A stretch of DNA of 64,000 nucleotides from Paraprevotella xylaniphila YIT 11841 (lineage in GTDB: Bacteria; Bacteroidota; Bacteroidia; Bacteroidales; Bacteroidaceae), in assembly GCF_000205165.1 (NCBI RefSeq), contig NZ_GL883886.1, forward strand, positions 141,468 to 205,467, written 5' to 3'. The position numbers were made by a program, and so were the translations under genes. Positions 26,604-36,395 of the stretch are shown here, piece by piece; positions within the stretch are counted from its first letter, which is position 1; every line of letters starts with the position of its first letter. The notes beneath the pieces are model-generated. The model did not search any database, had not been told where the DNA came from, and saw nothing but the letters and a program-made list of their open reading frames with translations.

Positions 26604-27148
26604 AACGCTCCTTTTTTATTTCACGTGTATTGAAAAGAGTTGCCTCAATCCGAATACAAAGATAGTGGATTTTTACGATAATCTCTTATTTTCTAATGAT
26701 TTTCTTTATTTCTTCAAAGAACTTAGGATAGTTGGAGATTGTTGGGATAGAAAAGGTATTTTGCCGGAGTCCATCATTTTCTGTATGTTTCCCCAAGGTT
26801 TTTTGCAAAAACATCCTTCATCTTTCAGATTGTTCGATAATCGGTTGTTATAGAATGAATTGTAGGATGAAGGATGTTTCAGTCATCTTTCAGTTCCCCT
26901 TCATGGCAGAAAGCAATGAAAAGTTCTGCGCCAAATGATTTTTCAATCTCAGCCGAACGATTTTTCGTTCTGCGCCAAGCGATTTTCCTGTCTCAGCCGA
27001 ACGAAATGAAGCATGGCTGAAAGATGCCTGAAATATCCTTCAGCTTATAACATCAATGTTATGAGGATGTTAAAGTGCATCCTGAAAGATGAAGGATGTT
27101 TTCACGAAAAACTTGTGTAGGAGGCGGTATGGCATGCAAGGACGCGGC
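26604..27148. repeat. Repeat-rich non-coding region between helicase and topB
   Basis: A leftward promoter element (TATCTTTG on the minus strand, 26657-26664) serves the helicase. A perfect 21-base inverted repeat joins 26808-26828 and 27082-27102 (right arm begins CTGAAAGATGAAGGATG), with a third, partial copy at about 26864-26879 and shorter CTGAAAGATG variants in between. Copy B of the palindromic repeat family lies at 26935-27004, with two units of 'GAACGATTTTTCGTTCTGCGCC' type (26955 onward). The short reading frames here are made from the repeats and have no recognisable product. Confidence 0.6.
26935..27004. repeat. Palindromic intergenic repeat, copy B
   Basis: Begins ATGATTTTTCAATCTCAG (26935-26952), identical to 2321-2338, and continues with two related units built from GAACGA / TCGTTC and TCTCAGCCGAACGA. 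The unit recurs as GCGATTTTCCTGTCTCAG. It is in the topB-helicase gap. Confidence 0.65.
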
Positions 27149-29356
27149 TTACGAAGAGATTTCCAACGGTGCGCGGAAAGTACATCCGTTTTTCCATTCC
27201 GAACAGCCGAAAGCGGTCTTGCCTTTGATGATGTGCCCCTTTCCGCAGAGCGGGCAGAGGTTACCCTCTTTGGGGGCAGGAGGCGTGGCCGGGATTACGG
27301 CTGTTTGGGGAGCGGCCGACTTTTTAGATAAATCGCTCTCGCCCGGCATAGTCAGGCGGGCTTGGTTCTGCTCTCGCTTGCTCGCGATTTTGCGTGCCGT
27401 TTTTGGTGCTTTAGCTGACTTTTCTTTTACGTTTCCCTTTTTCCCTTTTGGTACAGGTTTATCTTCCTGTGTTTCCGCGACGCGACGGTTGGTGTTGTCT
27501 GCCAGGACGGTATGCACGATTTCGGCTACCATTTGCTTGAGTTCTTCCAAAAAAGTTTTGGCATCGTAGGTTTTCTTTTCAATCAACCGAAGGCGGCGTT
27601 CCCAAATGCCGGTCAACTCGGCACTTTTGAGCAGTTCCTCATGGATGAGGCTGATGAGTTCCACTCCCGTGGGAGTGGCTATAAGGTTCTTTCGTTCCAA
27701 CCGAATATAATGCCGCTTGAAGAGGGTCTGGATGATGGCGGCCCGGGTGGACGGACGGCCGATACCGTTCTCTTTCAAGGCATCACGCAATTCGTCGTCG
27801 TCCACCAGGCGACCCGCAGTCTCCATGGCGCGCAAGAGCGTAGCTTCTGTGTAAGGTTTGGGTGGCTGTGTCCATTTTTCGGCCAAGTCCGGAACGTGGG
27901 GGCCGCTTTCACCTTTCGTGAAAACAGGGAGCGTACGTTCTTCCTCGGCGTTTTTTCCCAAGGTTTCCACCGTCTTGGCCTCCTGTGCATACACCTCTCG
28001 CCAACCCGGCAAGAGAATCTGTTTGCCGGTGGCTTTGAACGGGATGTTGGCCGTTTCGCCGAGGATGGTGGTGGTGGCGAATTTGCAGTCGGGGTAGAAC
28101 GCTGCAATGAAACGCCGCGCCACGAGGTCGAATACCCGTTGTTCGTCCGGTGTCAAGCCGTGCGGTGCTACTCCTGTGGGGATAATGGCATGGTGGTCGG
28201 TGACTTTGGAAGAGTCGAACACCTTTTTACTCTTTTTCAACGCCGCGCCACGTAAGGGTTGGAGCAAGGCGGCATATTCGCCGGCTATACCGTTGAGGAT
28301 GGCGTTGCATTTCGGATAAATGTCGTCGCTCAGGAAAGTGGTGTCCACACGTGGATAAGTCGTGACTTTCTTCTCGTAGAGCGACTGGATGAGTTGCAGG
28401 GTCAGGTCGGACGAGAAAGAAAACTTGCGGTTGCATTCCACCTGTAGCGAGGTCAGGTCGTACAAACGGGGAGGGGCTTCCGTTCCGTTTTTCTTGGTGA
28501 CGGACGTAATCGTGAACGGTGCGTCTTTGATTTGTTCAAGGGCTTTCCGTCCTTCTTCTTCCGAGGTGAATCCCCGGCGTGCCACATCGTTTGCCTTGCC
28601 GCTTCCGTTGCCGTTCGCACCTTTTTCCTGAGAAACCGTCGCGGTTTCCTCTTCGTCTTGTTCCAACACAGCGGTAAAGACTGTATCACGGTAGTTGGTG
28701 GTCAGTACCCAATAAGGTTCCGGCTTGAAGTTCTCGATTTCCTGTTGACGGTTGACGATGAGAGCCAGTGTGGGGGTTTGAACCCGTCCGATGCTCAGCA
28801 CCTGGCGGCCCTGTGCGTACTTCAATGTATAGAGCCGCGTGGCGTTCATGCCCAAAGTCCAGTCGCCGATGGCGCGGCTCAGTCCGGCTTCGTAGAGCGA
28901 CTGGTATTCGCTCTGGTCTTTCAGGTTGCTGAATCCCTCACGGATGGCTTCTTCCGTGAGTGACGAAATCCAGAGGCGTTTCACCGGGCATCGGGCACCG
29001 GCCTTCTGCATGACCCAACGTTGTATCAACTCTCCCTCCTGTCCGGCATCACCGCAGTTGATGATCATGTCAGCAGCCTGCATCAGCCGTTCAATCACCC
29101 GGAATTGTTCTTCGATGCCCTTGTCATTTTTCAGCTTGATGCCGAAGCGGGGCGGAATCATGGGTAATGAAGAAAGGCTCCACGCTTTCCAGAGCGGAGT
29201 ATATTCGTGCGGTTCCTTCAGTTCGCAAAGATGACCGAAAGTCCAAGTGACCTGGTAGCCGTTGCCTTCCCAATAATTACGGTGGTCTTGCGTGGCGCCC
29301 AGTACTTTGGCAATGTCTTTACCCACACTGGGTTTCTCGGCGATACATACAATCAT
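27149..29356 (-). CDS. topB: TopB, DNA topoisomerase III
   Basis: A 735-residue type IA topoisomerase that relaxes and decatenates DNA. The TOPRIM domain starts with MIVCIAEKPSVGKDIAKVLG; NCGDAGQEGELI carries the acidic metal ligands; LTLGMN-like and SIGRVQTPTLALIV segments follow; and the active tyrosine is in VTTYPRVDTTFLSDD. The C-terminus has a lysine-rich linker and a four-cysteine zinc ribbon (LCPLCGKGHI...GCSEW...GCTF). The frame extends to 29455, but the promoter TATCTTTG at 29384-29391 and the canonical N-terminus favour the ATG at 29356. The linker contains a glycine/glutamate-rich insertion (about 250-270) not typical of E. coli TopB. Confidence 0.93.
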   Translation of the reverse strand: MIVCIAEKPSVGKDIAKVLGATQDHRNYWEGNGYQVTWTFGHLCELKEPHEYTPLWKAWSLSSLPMIPPRFGIKLKNDKGIEEQFRVIERLMQAADMIINCGDAGQEGELIQRWVMQKAGARCPVKRLWISSLTEEAIREGFSNLKDQSEYQSLYEAGLSRAIGDWTLGMNATRLYTLKYAQGRQVLSIGRVQTPTLALIVNRQQEIENFKPEPYWVLTTNYRDTVFTAVLEQDEEETATVSQEKGANGNGSGKANDVARRGFTSEEEGRKALEQIKDAPFTITSVTKKNGTEAPPRLYDLTSLQVECNRKFSFSSDLTLQLIQSLYEKKVTTYPRVDTTFLSDDIYPKCNAILNGIAGEYAALLQPLRGAALKKSKKVFDSSKVTDHHAIIPTGVAPHGLTPDEQRVFDLVARRFIAAFYPDCKFATTTILGETANIPFKATGKQILLPGWREVYAQEAKTVETLGKNAEEERTLPVFTKGESGPHVPDLAEKWTQPPKPYTEATLLRAMETAGRLVDDDELRDALKENGIGRPSTRAAIIQTLFKRHYIRLERKNLIATPTGVELISLIHEELLKSAELTGIWERRLRLIEKKTYDAKTFLEELKQMVAEIVHTVLADNTNRRVAETQEDKPVPKGKKGNVKEKSAKAPKTARKIASKREQNQARLTMPGESDLSKKSAAPQTAVIPATPPAPKEGNLCPLCGKGHIIKGKTAFGCSEWKNGCTFRAPLEISS

Positions 29357-29383
29357 GCGTTTCTCTTCTTCATTATAGCGGGA

Positions 29384-29391
29384 CAAAGATA
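29384..29391 (-). promoter_or_regulatory. Promoter element for topB
   Basis: Minus-strand TATCTTTG (TAnnTTTG) 27 bases upstream of the chosen ATG. Confidence 0.5.
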
Positions 29392-29528
29392 GTGCTTTTT
29401 GCCGGAAAAATGCAGGGAAAGCCTTTCGATTTGCAAGTGGATGCAAGGATGCCATGGGAGGATTGTATTTTTTCGGTTGTTTTATAGTTAAAAAACGCCC
29501 AAAGTCTCTTCTTTTCTTTCTTTTTTAT

Positions 29529-29536
29529 TATTTTTG
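29529..29536 (+). promoter_or_regulatory. Promoter element for the 29.6-kb secreted protein gene
   Basis: TATTTTTG matches TAnnTTTG. It overlaps a possible upstream ATG at 29534, so the ATG at 29567 is the likely start. Confidence 0.55.
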
Positions 29537-29566
29537 CATTGTTTTAATGCAAAAAAAAGTGTGTCT

Positions 29567-30757
29567 ATGAGAAAATCTACTTCTATTAATTTTAAGGCTG
29601 TTTTGATTGCCTTGTTTGTTGTTTCATTGGGTATAGAAATGGTTTCGGCAGCCGGTTTCCCTTCGGTTAAGGAATTGTATGGCCGCTATAAATTTAGTGG
29701 AGAATGCTCTTATGTTGACATGGTTTCTGGAGCGGCGGGCGAGGCTCCGGTTCCTGCGACAACGGGTTATAATATGGCCGTGTTGCCGGGCGAGTCAGAG
29801 AATGAATTGAAGGTGCTCGGTTTCTTCGGTTATGGCGGTGGTGTGACGCTGACCTACAATCAGGAAGATGGTACATTGAAGGGAGAAACGCCAACGGCCG
29901 TGTTTATGATGGGAATGAATTTGATGCTTGTAGCAGATGCAGCATCCACAGGAGGAACTGTCGTTTTTAACTATCAGGTGACGGAGAAGGATGGCAAAAT
30001 AGAGATTACGGCGCAGAATGCATTGGAAAATGTCACCATTATGGATATGGAGGACGGTATTATGGGGATGCTTTCTTACGCTTCTGCATATACCATGACC
30101 AAGGAAGACATATCCTATAATCTTAGTGATGTGATTGGGGAGTATGATTTCGCGTCGACGAGGGTAGATAATAATTTGTTGGCTGATGCGTCTGAAAATT
30201 TTAAGCTGAAAATTACGGGAAATACCTCAGAAACGGTTCCTTCCGGTGTGAGCGTAGGGAATTGGTTCGGGATGGAAAATACGGAAGTGGCCGCAGAGTT
30301 CTATGCCGATGGTGGCATATTGGTATTGCCGCATGATGTGAAATTGGCCAATGGCATGTGCTTCGGGGCGCAACCGGAAGAGGAAGGCGGTTATAATCCC
30401 AACGAAGCTTCGTTCTTTTTTGTGGAAAAAGACAAGTTGGTGACACCGGGTTATTTGGTCTTAGACAACGGATTCGACGAGGTGATGGAAATGCCATTGC
30501 AAATGGCAGTCATAGGCGGTGAGGCCGTGAAGACAGGAAGTGGCATTAGCAGCCGTTGTATCAAGGATGTCAAAATTTATGGTTCAGACGGCTCGATTCG
30601 CGTAGAAGGGTTGGAAAGTGCCGAAATCAGTGTGTTTGACGCACAGGGTATGTTGGTGTCGTCTGTGCACGGAGCTACGGCTGCATTCGGCAGTCTGAAG
30701 TCTGGGCTGTATTTGGTAAAAGTCGGCAGTCAGACAGCGAAAGTTGTAGTGAAATAA
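29567..30757 (+). CDS. Exported protein with T9SS-type C-terminal domain
   Basis: A 396-residue protein starting MRKSTSINFKAVLIALFVVS with a signal peptide ending VSAAG. The mature part consists of two beta-rich halves, each opening with a 'G.Y.F' strand (ELYGRYKFSGEC and DVIGEYDFAST), suggesting an internal duplication. The last 70 residues (from RCIKDVKIYGSDGSIRVEGL to SGLYLVKVGSQTAKVVVK) have the form of a T9SS type A sorting domain. No enzymatic motif is seen. It precedes the SusC operon by about 150 bases and may be its surface partner. Function unknown. Confidence 0.78.
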   Translation: MRKSTSINFKAVLIALFVVSLGIEMVSAAGFPSVKELYGRYKFSGECSYVDMVSGAAGEAPVPATTGYNMAVLPGESENELKVLGFFGYGGGVTLTYNQEDGTLKGETPTAVFMMGMNLMLVADAASTGGTVVFNYQVTEKDGKIEITAQNALENVTIMDMEDGIMGMLSYASAYTMTKEDISYNLSDVIGEYDFASTRVDNNLLADASENFKLKITGNTSETVPSGVSVGNWFGMENTEVAAEFYADGGILVLPHDVKLANGMCFGAQPEEEGGYNPNEASFFFVEKDKLVTPGYLVLDNGFDEVMEMPLQMAVIGGEAVKTGSGISSRCIKDVKIYGSDGSIRVEGLESAEISVFDAQGMLVSSVHGATAAFGSLKSGLYLVKVGSQTAKVVVK

Positions 30758-30910
30758 CCTGAAGATATATATGTAAAACGAGGGAACCGGGTCTTGTGGG
30801 ACTTCTTTCTCTTCGTTTTATTTTTCTTTTTCCAAAGTGTTGGAGAAAGGGAATATAAAATGGTTGGCAGGAGTAATAATGTCCTGCTTTTTATATATAA
30901 CGAAAGAAGT

Positions 30911-33900
30911 ATGAAAATAAACTTGAGAATCGTATTTTTCCATTTAAAGGCTTGCGGTGCCGGGTTTGCCCTTTTCGTTTTTGTTATGGTGCTTTCATCA
31001 GTCTCTGCGCTTTATGCACAGAACGGTACAGGTGTCGGAGGGGCGGTTCGTGCTGAAACAGTCGGAAGTCCGGAGAAAATGACGGTAAAAGGAGTTGTGG
31101 TGGACAAGGAGACTGGAGAGACCATGATTGGAGTTTCCATTCGTGTGTTGGGTACGGACGTGATTACGGTGACGGATATAGACGGTGCTTATTCATTAAC
31201 TTTGCCCAAAGGACGTTATAAAGTGGTTTTCACTTATATCGGCTACGAAAAGTTAGAGCGGGAATTGGACGCGTCCCATACGGAAAGTTTTAAGAAGGTA
31301 GTGATGGCCCCGGCATCGAAAACCATGAATGAAGTGGTGGTGACGGGAATATACCAACGTAAGAAGGAAAGCTTTACGGGGTCGGCTGCTACTTTCGAGG
31401 GACCGGAATTGAAAAAAATCGGGGTGCAGAATGTATTGCAGAGTTTGAAAACCCTCGATCCATCTTTCAAAATCGCGGACAACATCCAATTTGGTTCAGA
31501 TCCCAACCGCATGCCGGACATCGAAATCCGCGGCAAGAGCAGCATCATGGGGTTGAAAGAGGAATATGGTACGGATCCGAATCTGCCCTTGTTCATACTG
31601 GACGGATTTGAAACCGATTTGCAGACGGTCTCGGATTTGAACATGAACCGAGTGGCTTCCGTTACGATATTGAAGGATGCGGCCTCTACGGCTATTTATG
31701 GTTCGAAAGCGGCCAATGGTGTTGTGGTCATCGAGACGGTGAAGCCGGAGAAGGGACGGTTGCGCTTGAGTTATAAAGGCGACTTCTCCCTGACAATGGC
31801 CGATTTGACGGATTATAACCTGATGAATGCCAGCGAAAAGATAAAGTTCGAAGAATTGGCCGGGTTATATACTGATTTGACGAACGACCCGTTAAACCAA
31901 CTGAGGTTGGACAACCTGAGGAACGAACGCTTGAAAGAAGTGGCACGTGGAGTGGATACTTATTGGTTGAGTGAGCCATTGCGTACCGGTTTCGTGCAAA
32001 AACATAACGTTTATGCCGAGGGTGGAGAAGAGAAAATCAGGTATGGCTTAGGGCTGACTTACGGGAATACGGAAGGCGTGATGAAGGAGTCGAGCCGCCA
32101 GACCCTATCCGGTAATCTGGATTTGATTTATCGTACCGGGAAGTTTCAGTTCAGTAATAAACTGACGATTGATTATCTGGAAACGTCCGACCCTGTGGTC
32201 TCGTTCTCCGAATATGCTTTGGCTAATCCCTATTACCGCAAGTACAATGCCGATGGCGGAGTAGACAAGTATTTGTATGTTCCGGAGAATGACGACGAGG
32301 CTCCTGTTCCGAATCCGCTTTGGAATGCCCGTCTGAACAATTATGACCGTGGGGATGAATTTGGCTTTACGAATAACTTCATTGCGGAATGGTTTGCCAC
32401 GACGGATTTGCGTGCCCGTGCCAAATTCGGAGTGACGAAAACTACGGCCACAGCCGAAACGCGTTTGTCTCCGTTGCATACGGATTTCGACAGTATGAGC
32501 GATACGGAGAAGGGCTCATACGAACATTCCACTACTGCTGTCACGAAGTATGAAGGGGACCTGTCCGTGACTTACGGCAAGCTGTTCCGGGAAGTCCACA
32601 TGCTCAATCTTGTCGGCGGGTTTAATTTTTCCAACACGGAGTCTACCCGTAACGGTTATAAGGCAATAGGCTTCACCGAAGACCAGTTCGGTGCACCTTC
32701 TTTTGCCAATGGCTATCCGGATGGTGGAAAACCTTCATATTCAGAAAGCACCACGCGTGCGGCCAGTTTCTATTTGAATGGTGGATACGCGTATGACAAC
32801 CGTTATTTGCTCGACGTTAACTATCGGCGCGACGGGGCTTCCATGTTCGGGTCGAGCCACCGTTTCCGCGATACGTGGTCGGTGGGTATAGGTTGGAACA
32901 TTCACAAGGAAAAGTTTATGAGCGGCACGGACCTGTTCCAACTGCTCAAGTTGCGTGCGTCTGTCGGCAATCCCGGTAATCAGAACTTTTCCGCTTATCA
33001 GGCTTTCACGACTTATCAATTCAATGGATGGATGACCAATGTGTTCGGTGCGGGTGTTTTGATATCGGCTTTGGGAAATCCCGACCTTCAGTGGCAGAAC
33101 ACTTTGAATTATACGGTAGGGACGGATATAGCCATGTTCGACAATCGTTTGAATGTAACTGTGGATGTTTTCCGCAAAATTACAGACCCGCTGTTGGCTG
33201 TCATTACGACACCGGGTTCGGTAGGCGTAAAGAGCGTAGCGATGAATGCCGGCCAGCAAAATACGAACGGACTGGAGGCTACGTTGCGTGTGTCTCCTAT
33301 TCATAACGTGGAAAAGGGGATACAATGGACCGTCAGCTTGAATGCGCGGACGTACAAATCGGAGTACGCTCATATAGGCAATTCTTTGAGTGCTTTGAAC
33401 AAAGCCGGACAGGCTTCGGTGACGGGGACGACGCGTTATTACGATGGAGGAAGCCCGACGGCTATTTGGGCTGTCCGTTCGGCAGGTATTGACCCGGCTA
33501 CGGGTAAAGAGCTTTTTATTAAGAAAGACGGTAGTTATTCGTTCGATTATGATGTGAATGACGAAGTGGTCGTCGGTGACACGCAGCCTAAATTGGAAGG
33601 GGTCTTGGGAACGACCTTTTATTACAAGGGCTTTTCGTTCGGAGCTTATTTCCGTTACCAACTCGGGGGGCAGATATTCAATTCAGATTTATATAATAAG
33701 GTGGAGAATATCGATTTGAGTGACATAAACTACAATCAGGACCGACGTGCGCTGTATGACCGTTGGTCCGTTCCAGGTCAGGAAGCGCAGTTTAAGGGTA
33801 TCTCCTTAGTGCAGAAAACGGACAAGTCTTCCCGTTTCGTAATGGATGAGAATACGTTTGCCGGAGAGTCCTTCAATGTAGGATATGAATTCACGCAACC

Positions 33901-34045
33901 TTTCATTAAAAAGGTCGGTCTGTCGTCGTTGACCCTTCAGGCTAACATGAACGACATCTTCCGGGTGTCTACCGTAAAAGCGGAACGGGGTATTGATTAT
34001 CCTTTTGCGCGAACTGTGTCATTTTCTGTTTCAGCCGTATTCTAA
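30911..34045 (+). CDS. SusC/RagA family TonB-dependent outer-membrane transporter
   Basis: A 1044-residue outer-membrane transporter. The signal peptide ends SALYAQ; a carboxypeptidase-regulatory-like domain (about 55-145: VKGVVVDKETGETMIGVSIRV, YKVVFTYIGYE) is followed by the TonB box/plug start MNEVVVTG, the plug (about 150-290, with PLFILDGFETD and VTILKDAASTAIYGSKAANGVV) and a 22-strand barrel to the terminal aromatic F. Import uses TonB energy. The ATG at 30911 follows a purine-rich stretch and begins a sensible signal peptide; the longer frame from 30794 adds a poor hydrophobic N-terminus. First gene of the SusC-SusD-DUF4843-PKD-TlpA operon; the substrate is unknown. Confidence 0.92.
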   Translation: MKINLRIVFFHLKACGAGFALFVFVMVLSSVSALYAQNGTGVGGAVRAETVGSPEKMTVKGVVVDKETGETMIGVSIRVLGTDVITVTDIDGAYSLTLPKGRYKVVFTYIGYEKLERELDASHTESFKKVVMAPASKTMNEVVVTGIYQRKKESFTGSAATFEGPELKKIGVQNVLQSLKTLDPSFKIADNIQFGSDPNRMPDIEIRGKSSIMGLKEEYGTDPNLPLFILDGFETDLQTVSDLNMNRVASVTILKDAASTAIYGSKAANGVVVIETVKPEKGRLRLSYKGDFSLTMADLTDYNLMNASEKIKFEELAGLYTDLTNDPLNQLRLDNLRNERLKEVARGVDTYWLSEPLRTGFVQKHNVYAEGGEEKIRYGLGLTYGNTEGVMKESSRQTLSGNLDLIYRTGKFQFSNKLTIDYLETSDPVVSFSEYALANPYYRKYNADGGVDKYLYVPENDDEAPVPNPLWNARLNNYDRGDEFGFTNNFIAEWFATTDLRARAKFGVTKTTATAETRLSPLHTDFDSMSDTEKGSYEHSTTAVTKYEGDLSVTYGKLFREVHMLNLVGGFNFSNTESTRNGYKAIGFTEDQFGAPSFANGYPDGGKPSYSESTTRAASFYLNGGYAYDNRYLLDVNYRRDGASMFGSSHRFRDTWSVGIGWNIHKEKFMSGTDLFQLLKLRASVGNPGNQNFSAYQAFTTYQFNGWMTNVFGAGVLISALGNPDLQWQNTLNYTVGTDIAMFDNRLNVTVDVFRKITDPLLAVITTPGSVGVKSVAMNAGQQNTNGLEATLRVSPIHNVEKGIQWTVSLNARTYKSEYAHIGNSLSALNKAGQASVTGTTRYYDGGSPTAIWAVRSAGIDPATGKELFIKKDGSYSFDYDVNDEVVVGDTQPKLEGVLGTTFYYKGFSFGAYFRYQLGGQIFNSDLYNKVENIDLSDINYNQDRRALYDRWSVPGQEAQFKGISLVQKTDKSSRFVMDENTFAGESFNVGYEFTQPFIKKVGLSSLTLQANMNDIFRVSTVKAERGIDYPFARTVSFSVSAVF

Positions 34046-34058
34046 AGCTATAGAAATT

Positions 34059-35558
34059 ATGAAAATATTAAAATATATCATATTGTCTTTTTCCGGCTTG
34101 TTTTTCACGGCCGGATGTAGTGACTGGCTTGAAGTGAAGCCCTACGACACCATGGCCGAAGGTGATTTGTTAAGTACCGAAGAAGGTTTCAAGAAATTGC
34201 TTAACGGAGTGTATATTGATTTGAACAAGGACGAGCTGTACGGCCAGACGCTTACCGTGGAAATGGTGGAGATTATGGGAGGGTCTTATCTGATTGGTAC
34301 CGATCCATTGACTTGGGGCGATTATATTGATTTGAACAACCGGAACTTCACTACCGAGTATTGGCGTACGAGACTCGACAATACGTGGGACAAGGCGTAT
34401 GCATTGATTCGTAATTGCAATACGATATTGGAACAGATGGAGAGTCGTAAGCCGGTCTTTACAGGCAACAATTATAATTTGATTCGGGGAGAAGCGTTGG
34501 CGTTAAGGGCTTTGCTGCATTTCGACATGTTCCGTCTGTTCGGTCCCGTGTATAAGCTGAACCCGACGAAGACCAGTATTCCCTATGAGACATCCACTAC
34601 CTTGCAGGTGCAGGAACTGTTACCGGGGAATGAAGTGATGCGCCATGTCATAGAGGATTTGTCTGAAGCGGAAAAACTGTTGGCCGATGACCCGATTATC
34701 ACGACGACGGACCATTTGGTCAATCATGCGACGACGGGGGGAAGCAATTTCTTGGAGTACCGTACGTTGAGGCTTAATTATTATGCCGTACAGGCGTTGT
34801 TGGCGCGGGCATATCACTATATATCCAGTTACAAGGATGAGCATCAGGAGGACTATAAAGCCAAGGCTAAAAGCTATGCCGAAGGGATTATTAATATTGC
34901 CCCGCAGCATTTCCCGTTTGTGAATAAAGCGGACGTGTTAGGGACACCGGAGAATGTGGATCGCATTTTTGCTACGGAAGTGATTTTCGGTCTGACGAAT
35001 GTGAACCGTAATCTGATGTTCAAGAACAACAACGATCCGGATCGAAGCCCGAAGCCGGTGCTCAGGATGGATCCGGCTCTTCTGGAGATGCCTTATTTCG
35101 GCGGCGGAGCGGACTACGGCGGGTCTACTGACGACTATCGTTACATTGCCAACTGGAAAAAGAGCGGAAATGATTACTATTTCTATAAGTATGCGGACAT
35201 TACCGACGTGGGGAAGATAGAGAACACCATCGTTCCGATGATACGGTTGGGAGAAATGTATCTGATTATTGCAGACCTTTACGACGAGGTGAGCGAACGC
35301 CCTCTTATGGGCAGTTGGGTGAATAAGTTACGGGAACACCGTGGAGTAGAGAAAATGGATGAATCTAAATATGCTCCGCGTTTCTTGGGATACGAGGTCG
35401 TGAGAGAGCTGTATGGGGAGGGACAAATCTTTTTCTATCATAAGCGGAACTATTCACCGGTATTGATTACTTTTGATCCTATTACGGAATTCATCCCGGC
35501 TTCGGAGAAATTTTTTGTAGTTCCTTTACCGGATACGGAATCAGACAACAGACAATAA
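34059..35558 (+). CDS. SusD/RagB family nutrient-binding outer-membrane lipoprotein
   Basis: A 499-residue surface lipoprotein that caps the SusC channel and binds its ligand. The lipobox FTAGC places the lipidated cysteine at residue 20, followed by SDWLEVKPYDTM. The helical TPR-like core includes YALIRNCNTILEQMES and RGEALALRALLHFDMFRLFG, the SusD signature. The C-terminal LIIADLYDE and FFVVPLP segments are also typical. Its ATG is 14 bases after the SusC stop. The pair forms one transport unit. Confidence 0.93.
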   Translation: MKILKYIILSFSGLFFTAGCSDWLEVKPYDTMAEGDLLSTEEGFKKLLNGVYIDLNKDELYGQTLTVEMVEIMGGSYLIGTDPLTWGDYIDLNNRNFTTEYWRTRLDNTWDKAYALIRNCNTILEQMESRKPVFTGNNYNLIRGEALALRALLHFDMFRLFGPVYKLNPTKTSIPYETSTTLQVQELLPGNEVMRHVIEDLSEAEKLLADDPIITTTDHLVNHATTGGSNFLEYRTLRLNYYAVQALLARAYHYISSYKDEHQEDYKAKAKSYAEGIINIAPQHFPFVNKADVLGTPENVDRIFATEVIFGLTNVNRNLMFKNNNDPDRSPKPVLRMDPALLEMPYFGGGADYGGSTDDYRYIANWKKSGNDYYFYKYADITDVGKIENTIVPMIRLGEMYLIIADLYDEVSERPLMGSWVNKLREHRGVEKMDESKYAPRFLGYEVVRELYGEGQIFFYHKRNYSPVLITFDPITEFIPASEKFFVVPLPDTESDNRQ

Positions 35559-35565
35559 ACAGGTT

Positions 35566-36384
35566 ATGATGAAGAATTTAAAAATATGGTTTCCGATGTG
35601 CCTTGCGCTTTGCTTGTGGAGTGCATGCGATGAACGTACGCCGGATTTGTATAGTGCTCCCGACGGAATTTACTTTAATAACCGGACTTCGGGGAGTGTG
35701 TTGGTAGATACGACGACTTTGACTTTCGTTTATGAGCCGGACGAAACGATGTATCTCGACGTACCGGTAGTCATACAGACCATTGGAAGGCAGGCTGATA
35801 TCGATCGTCCGGTCAATCTCAAGGTTTGGTCGGACAATGCCGAGGAAGGAGTGGATTATGAGTTGCTGACACCGGCGGTGGTACCGGCTCATGCTTCCAT
35901 GTTTTCCTATGTGGTTCGTTTGAAACGTACGGAAGCCATTAAAACGGGATTGAAGTCCATTTATCTGGAACTGTCGGCTAACGAGTATTTCACTACGTTT
36001 CTGGAGAGGGATTCTACGGGAAGCGAGGAACGTCCTTACACCGAGATGTTGAAGTTCCGGATAGATTTTTCCGACTTCTATTCTACTCCTCCGGTCGGAT
36101 GGCTTCCCGAGTATGTCGGCGAGTTTTCAGAACGTAAGTTACGTCTGATGTGGAAGCTGTTCGATGATGTGGTGGATCGTGCCGACTATAATGTGAAGGG
36201 GGCTATTCCTTTCAATAAATGGGTGTACATGCAAAGGGAAATAGATACTTATATGACGAAGCAATTATATATATTGTTGGGATATGAACAAGGAACGGTG
36301 GATGTAGACGCATTGGTGGACCCGGCAGCCGAAGGGGATGATCGCCAACTGTTGGATTTTACTCCCATAACCTCTGATAACTAA
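35566..36384 (+). CDS. DUF4843 lipoprotein of the SusCD operon
   Basis: A 272-residue lipoprotein with signal peptide and lipobox WSAC (cysteine 21). The mature chain is beta-rich and contains the DUF4843 features: GIYFNNRTSG, TFVYEPDETMYLDVPVVIQTIG and YTEMLKFRIDFSDFYSTPPVGW. The family is found only beside SusC/SusD pairs in Bacteroidota and is taken to be an accessory surface lipoprotein; its biochemical role is not known. The start ATGATG allows either of two codons. It is 7 bases after susD. Confidence 0.85.
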   Translation: MMKNLKIWFPMCLALCLWSACDERTPDLYSAPDGIYFNNRTSGSVLVDTTTLTFVYEPDETMYLDVPVVIQTIGRQADIDRPVNLKVWSDNAEEGVDYELLTPAVVPAHASMFSYVVRLKRTEAIKTGLKSIYLELSANEYFTTFLERDSTGSEERPYTEMLKFRIDFSDFYSTPPVGWLPEYVGEFSERKLRLMWKLFDDVVDRADYNVKGAIPFNKWVYMQREIDTYMTKQLYILLGYEQGTVDVDALVDPAAEGDDRQLLDFTPITSDN

Positions 36385-36395
36385 AATGGAATGAT

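Noticed and set aside
32741..33661. 306-codon minus-strand open frame
   Set aside because: Lies inside the SusC gene and has no domain or start-site support.
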